NCBI GenBank assembly: GCA_002284615.2
Contig: MU069684.1
Coordinates: 184,714 to 215,643, forward strand
Source: Dunaliella salina
Lineage: Eukaryota > Chlorophyta > Chlorophyceae > Chlamydomonadales > Dunaliellaceae
DNA: 30,930 nt
Direction of reading: 5' to 3'
The notes beneath the pieces are model-generated. The model did not search any database. It was not told the origin of the DNA and was given only the letters and a program-made list of their open reading frames with translations. A program made the translations under genes and the position numbers. Below, in pieces: positions 28,770 through 30,930 of this stretch; the stretch's first letter is position 1; the number at the start of each line of letters is the position of its first letter.

Positions 28770-30500
28770 AGGTATATTCTGTGTTCAAAAAGACACTTCC
28801 TCAAGCTCCTCCGAAAACAATTGTGAGACACTTGCAACTCATTGTCGTATGGGACATTGAAGGAAAACATCGACTCTACTAAAATGATCCATACTGGCTT
28901 GAGGGCTTAAAATTGATTTTGTTCAAGGAATATGGTGCCAAACAAACAGCTTACAGCTTGCAAATACACAAAACACATCCCTCTCCTTTAAAGCACCTTG
29001 CACATGGAGAAAGAGATTTACACTCCTGCACCAGGACACAACTTGTTTGAAGTCTGCACTCAACAAGGGTTACAATGTTGGCTGAGAGCAGCGCTCAACA
29101 AAACATTTTAAACCCAACATACACTTATACACGCAACTCCCACATCCCAAATCTCAGGCTGGCGAAACCTGGCATATACAGATGGCAGCGTTATAACCTC
29201 AGCAAATAGAACTACACAGCAAGCAGGTGCAGCTTTCTTCATCCCCAAAAGCATGAACTCCTCTAATCCTATCACATGCACAATAAATACAAGAAGCCTG
29301 GGCTCCACATACACAATTAACAGAGCAGAGCTAGCTGCTATCCTGGTCGCCCTTCAACAAGGGCACACCTCCATTGCAACTGACAGTTCTTCCGCGATGA
29401 ACCAGATTAGAAACCAGCTCCTTAAACCCATGAGTATGTCCACCCACCTTCATGCACACATTCTCCTCGACATATAACTCACATCAATCTTTCAGAAGCT
29501 CCGGTGCATTTTTACAAAGTCAAGTCACACTGTGGCATCCTTGGCAATGAAAGTGCTGACGCTCTTGCTCTTCAAGCAGCAATGTCTCCTCACGAAACTG
29601 ACACTTTACTCAATCAGGCAGAAAATCCATTGTTCCCTCTACTGGCTTGCTAAATCTTTTCTGAGATCTGGCTCTCACGCGGAATTGATGGAAGTCATGC
29701 ATGACAAGCACAAGTTGGGAACAGCAAACATCACCACTTATACCAAAATTTACAGAAACTAACCAATCGCAAACCCACTCCTATTTCCAAAATCAGCAAT
29801 GCCTTCTGGCATATGAAAGCAGTCACCCTTGAGGAACAGACAAAAATTTTCGAGATACCGGACAGACACACTCTACAATAAGAAATGTGCCGTGCGATCC
29901 AACAACCAACCTGGGCCTGCTCCCTGCCCTCTTTGTGGTGCTCCTGATAGCCTCTCCCATACTTTCTCAGATGCACCCACCCCCAAATCAATAGGATGAA
30001 CAAGAGTCGTCATCATCAAGCCCTAAGCACCTGTGGCGCAGCACTCAGCAAAGGTGGCTTTGGACCCTTCATTGTCTCAATGGATGCATGCAACCCAGAA
30101 AGGCTAACCTCCCTGGATATGGAAAGTGATGTCCAAAGAAACATTCCGCATTGGGTCTTGCCCTCCAGACAACCACCAAACACACAACTCAGTCGCCCTG
30201 ATGGCATCATAGTATTACCCCTGCAAGGCAAAAACTCCACCAAACACCCAAAGGACATGAACCCCAGAGACAGAGACATTCATTCTCAATGAGAATGAAA
30301 TTCTGCTCAGACACCAATCCTGAACCAACTCTCAAGACTGCACAAAATCAACACAAAAACACTATTGAGAGCTTATGCACAAAAACCCTCCGAGGTTCAC
30401 ACCGCATTAACAGAGTCACTCTCCACACTATCCTCATTGGAGTTGCTGGAACTATCTACAACCCTTACACTATTGATCCCCTTTGCGATGTTGGCTTAAG
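28770..30500 (+). mobile_element. Subfamily B retroelement copy (B2), 5'- and 3'-truncated
   Basis: In plus orientation, 28800-28880 carries the end of the methyltransferase-like domain (PKTIVRHLQLIVVWD). RNase H runs from 29165 to about 29560: LAYTDGSVI, NRAELAAILVAL and ATDSSSAMN, then a frameshifted SHCGILGNESADALALQA. The linker (MHDKHKLGTANITTYTK) is at 29690-29755. The zinc knuckle (PCPLCGAPDSLSHTF) is near 29925-29970, and the nuclease (SRPDGIIVLPL, DRDIH, then MKFCSDTNPEP) near 30190-30320, followed by HTILIGVAGTIYNPYTIDPL. Frameshifts lie at about 29475, 29760, 29970 and 30290. Near 30500 it runs into the tail of a minus-strand subfamily A copy, so its own 3' UTR is lost. Confidence 0.8.
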
Positions 30501-30930
30501 AAGAAGAAAAGAAAAAGAAAAAGAAAAACTACGTAGGAAGAGAAACTCTCCCTACATCAATTAAGGAAAAGGAGACACATTGGCTCAAAGAGCCGTGAGT
30601 CCCCTCCACCGCAAGGTAACAAAAAGAGAGCTAATGGGGATCTGGAGGGTTACAAGAAGTACCCGTCTCTGTACTCTGGCTGTGGGAAGTATTGTTGTGT
30701 TCAATGGCGCGGCGTGTGGTGGCAAGTTTGTGGGCATATTGAACAGAATGTGCGTGAAGTTGTTGAGCAAGCCTAGTGGCACGCTGATGATCCAATCCTA
30801 GTTGTTTGAATTGCTTCATGGTATGCTCAGTATAAATAGTTCCACCAACACCCAGGAGAATAGGATGAATGGAAACAGCTTTAGCACTAATAATCTTACA
30901 GAGGTCTGAATGCTGCTGCTTTGCCGCATG
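30501..30930 (-). mobile_element. Subfamily A retroelement 3' end (A6), runs off the window
   Basis: The minus-strand tail (AAAAG units, 30501-30526) is followed by the 3' UTR with both hairpins and CCTTAAT. The end of the nuclease reading frame (30631-30819 and beyond, KQFKQLGLDHQRATRLAQQL, AHSVQYAHKLATTRR) finishes in SCNPPDPH. It is the best-preserved subfamily A C terminus here. The upstream part lies outside the window. Confidence 0.85.

Overview
The window looks like nuclear DNA of a chlorophyte green alga. Two spliced host genes lie head to head. One encodes a chloroplast-targeted PetM (cytochrome b6f subunit VII), nuclear-encoded with a transit peptide as in Chlamydomonas-type algae. 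The moderate GC content, long introns, CA microsatellites and dense retroelement debris would suit a Dunaliella-like member of the Chlamydomonadales. That genus guess is inference, not proof.

Layout. Positions 1-13060 are almost entirely a graveyard of one non-LTR retrotransposon group, with three subfamilies that I call A, B and C. Their shared downstream protein layout is methyltransferase-like domain, RNase H, linker, C-x2-C-x7-H-x4-C zinc knuckle, PD-(D/E)XK (restriction-like) endonuclease, and a C-terminal SNPPDPH-type peptide. A 3' UTR with hairpins and a (CTTTT)n-like tail follows. This resembles Dualen/RandI elements known from Chlamydomonas. Every copy here is 5'-truncated and no reverse transcriptase is visible. 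The best copy (9131-11751) sits inside an older copy with a clean 9-bp target duplication. The same region also holds a 700-bp TIR element, a pentanucleotide array, a tRNA-like/SINE-like unit and remnants of other elements.

13527-24233 (minus) is a GNL1-type circularly permuted GTPase gene of about 690 codons. I placed ten coding exons by consistent splice phases, plus a tentative tiny first exon. G motifs run in the order G4 (NKCD), G1 (GEPNVGKSS), G3 (DAPG). The introns contain further retroelement pieces, CA repeats and a striking 262-nt hairpin.

24553-26247 (plus) is petM in four exons, encoding 108 residues that end in a 39-residue mature subunit. About 320 bp separate it from the GNL1 start, so the two probably share a divergent promoter region.

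27233-28620 is a TIR-bounded DNA transposon carrying a minisatellite and what looks like a captured spliced gene fragment. From about 28770 to the end, a subfamily B retroelement (plus) abuts the 3' tail of a subfamily A copy (minus) that runs off the window.

The two host genes act in unrelated processes: nucleolar or ribosome-assembly GTPase versus photosynthetic electron transport. Their link is positional only.
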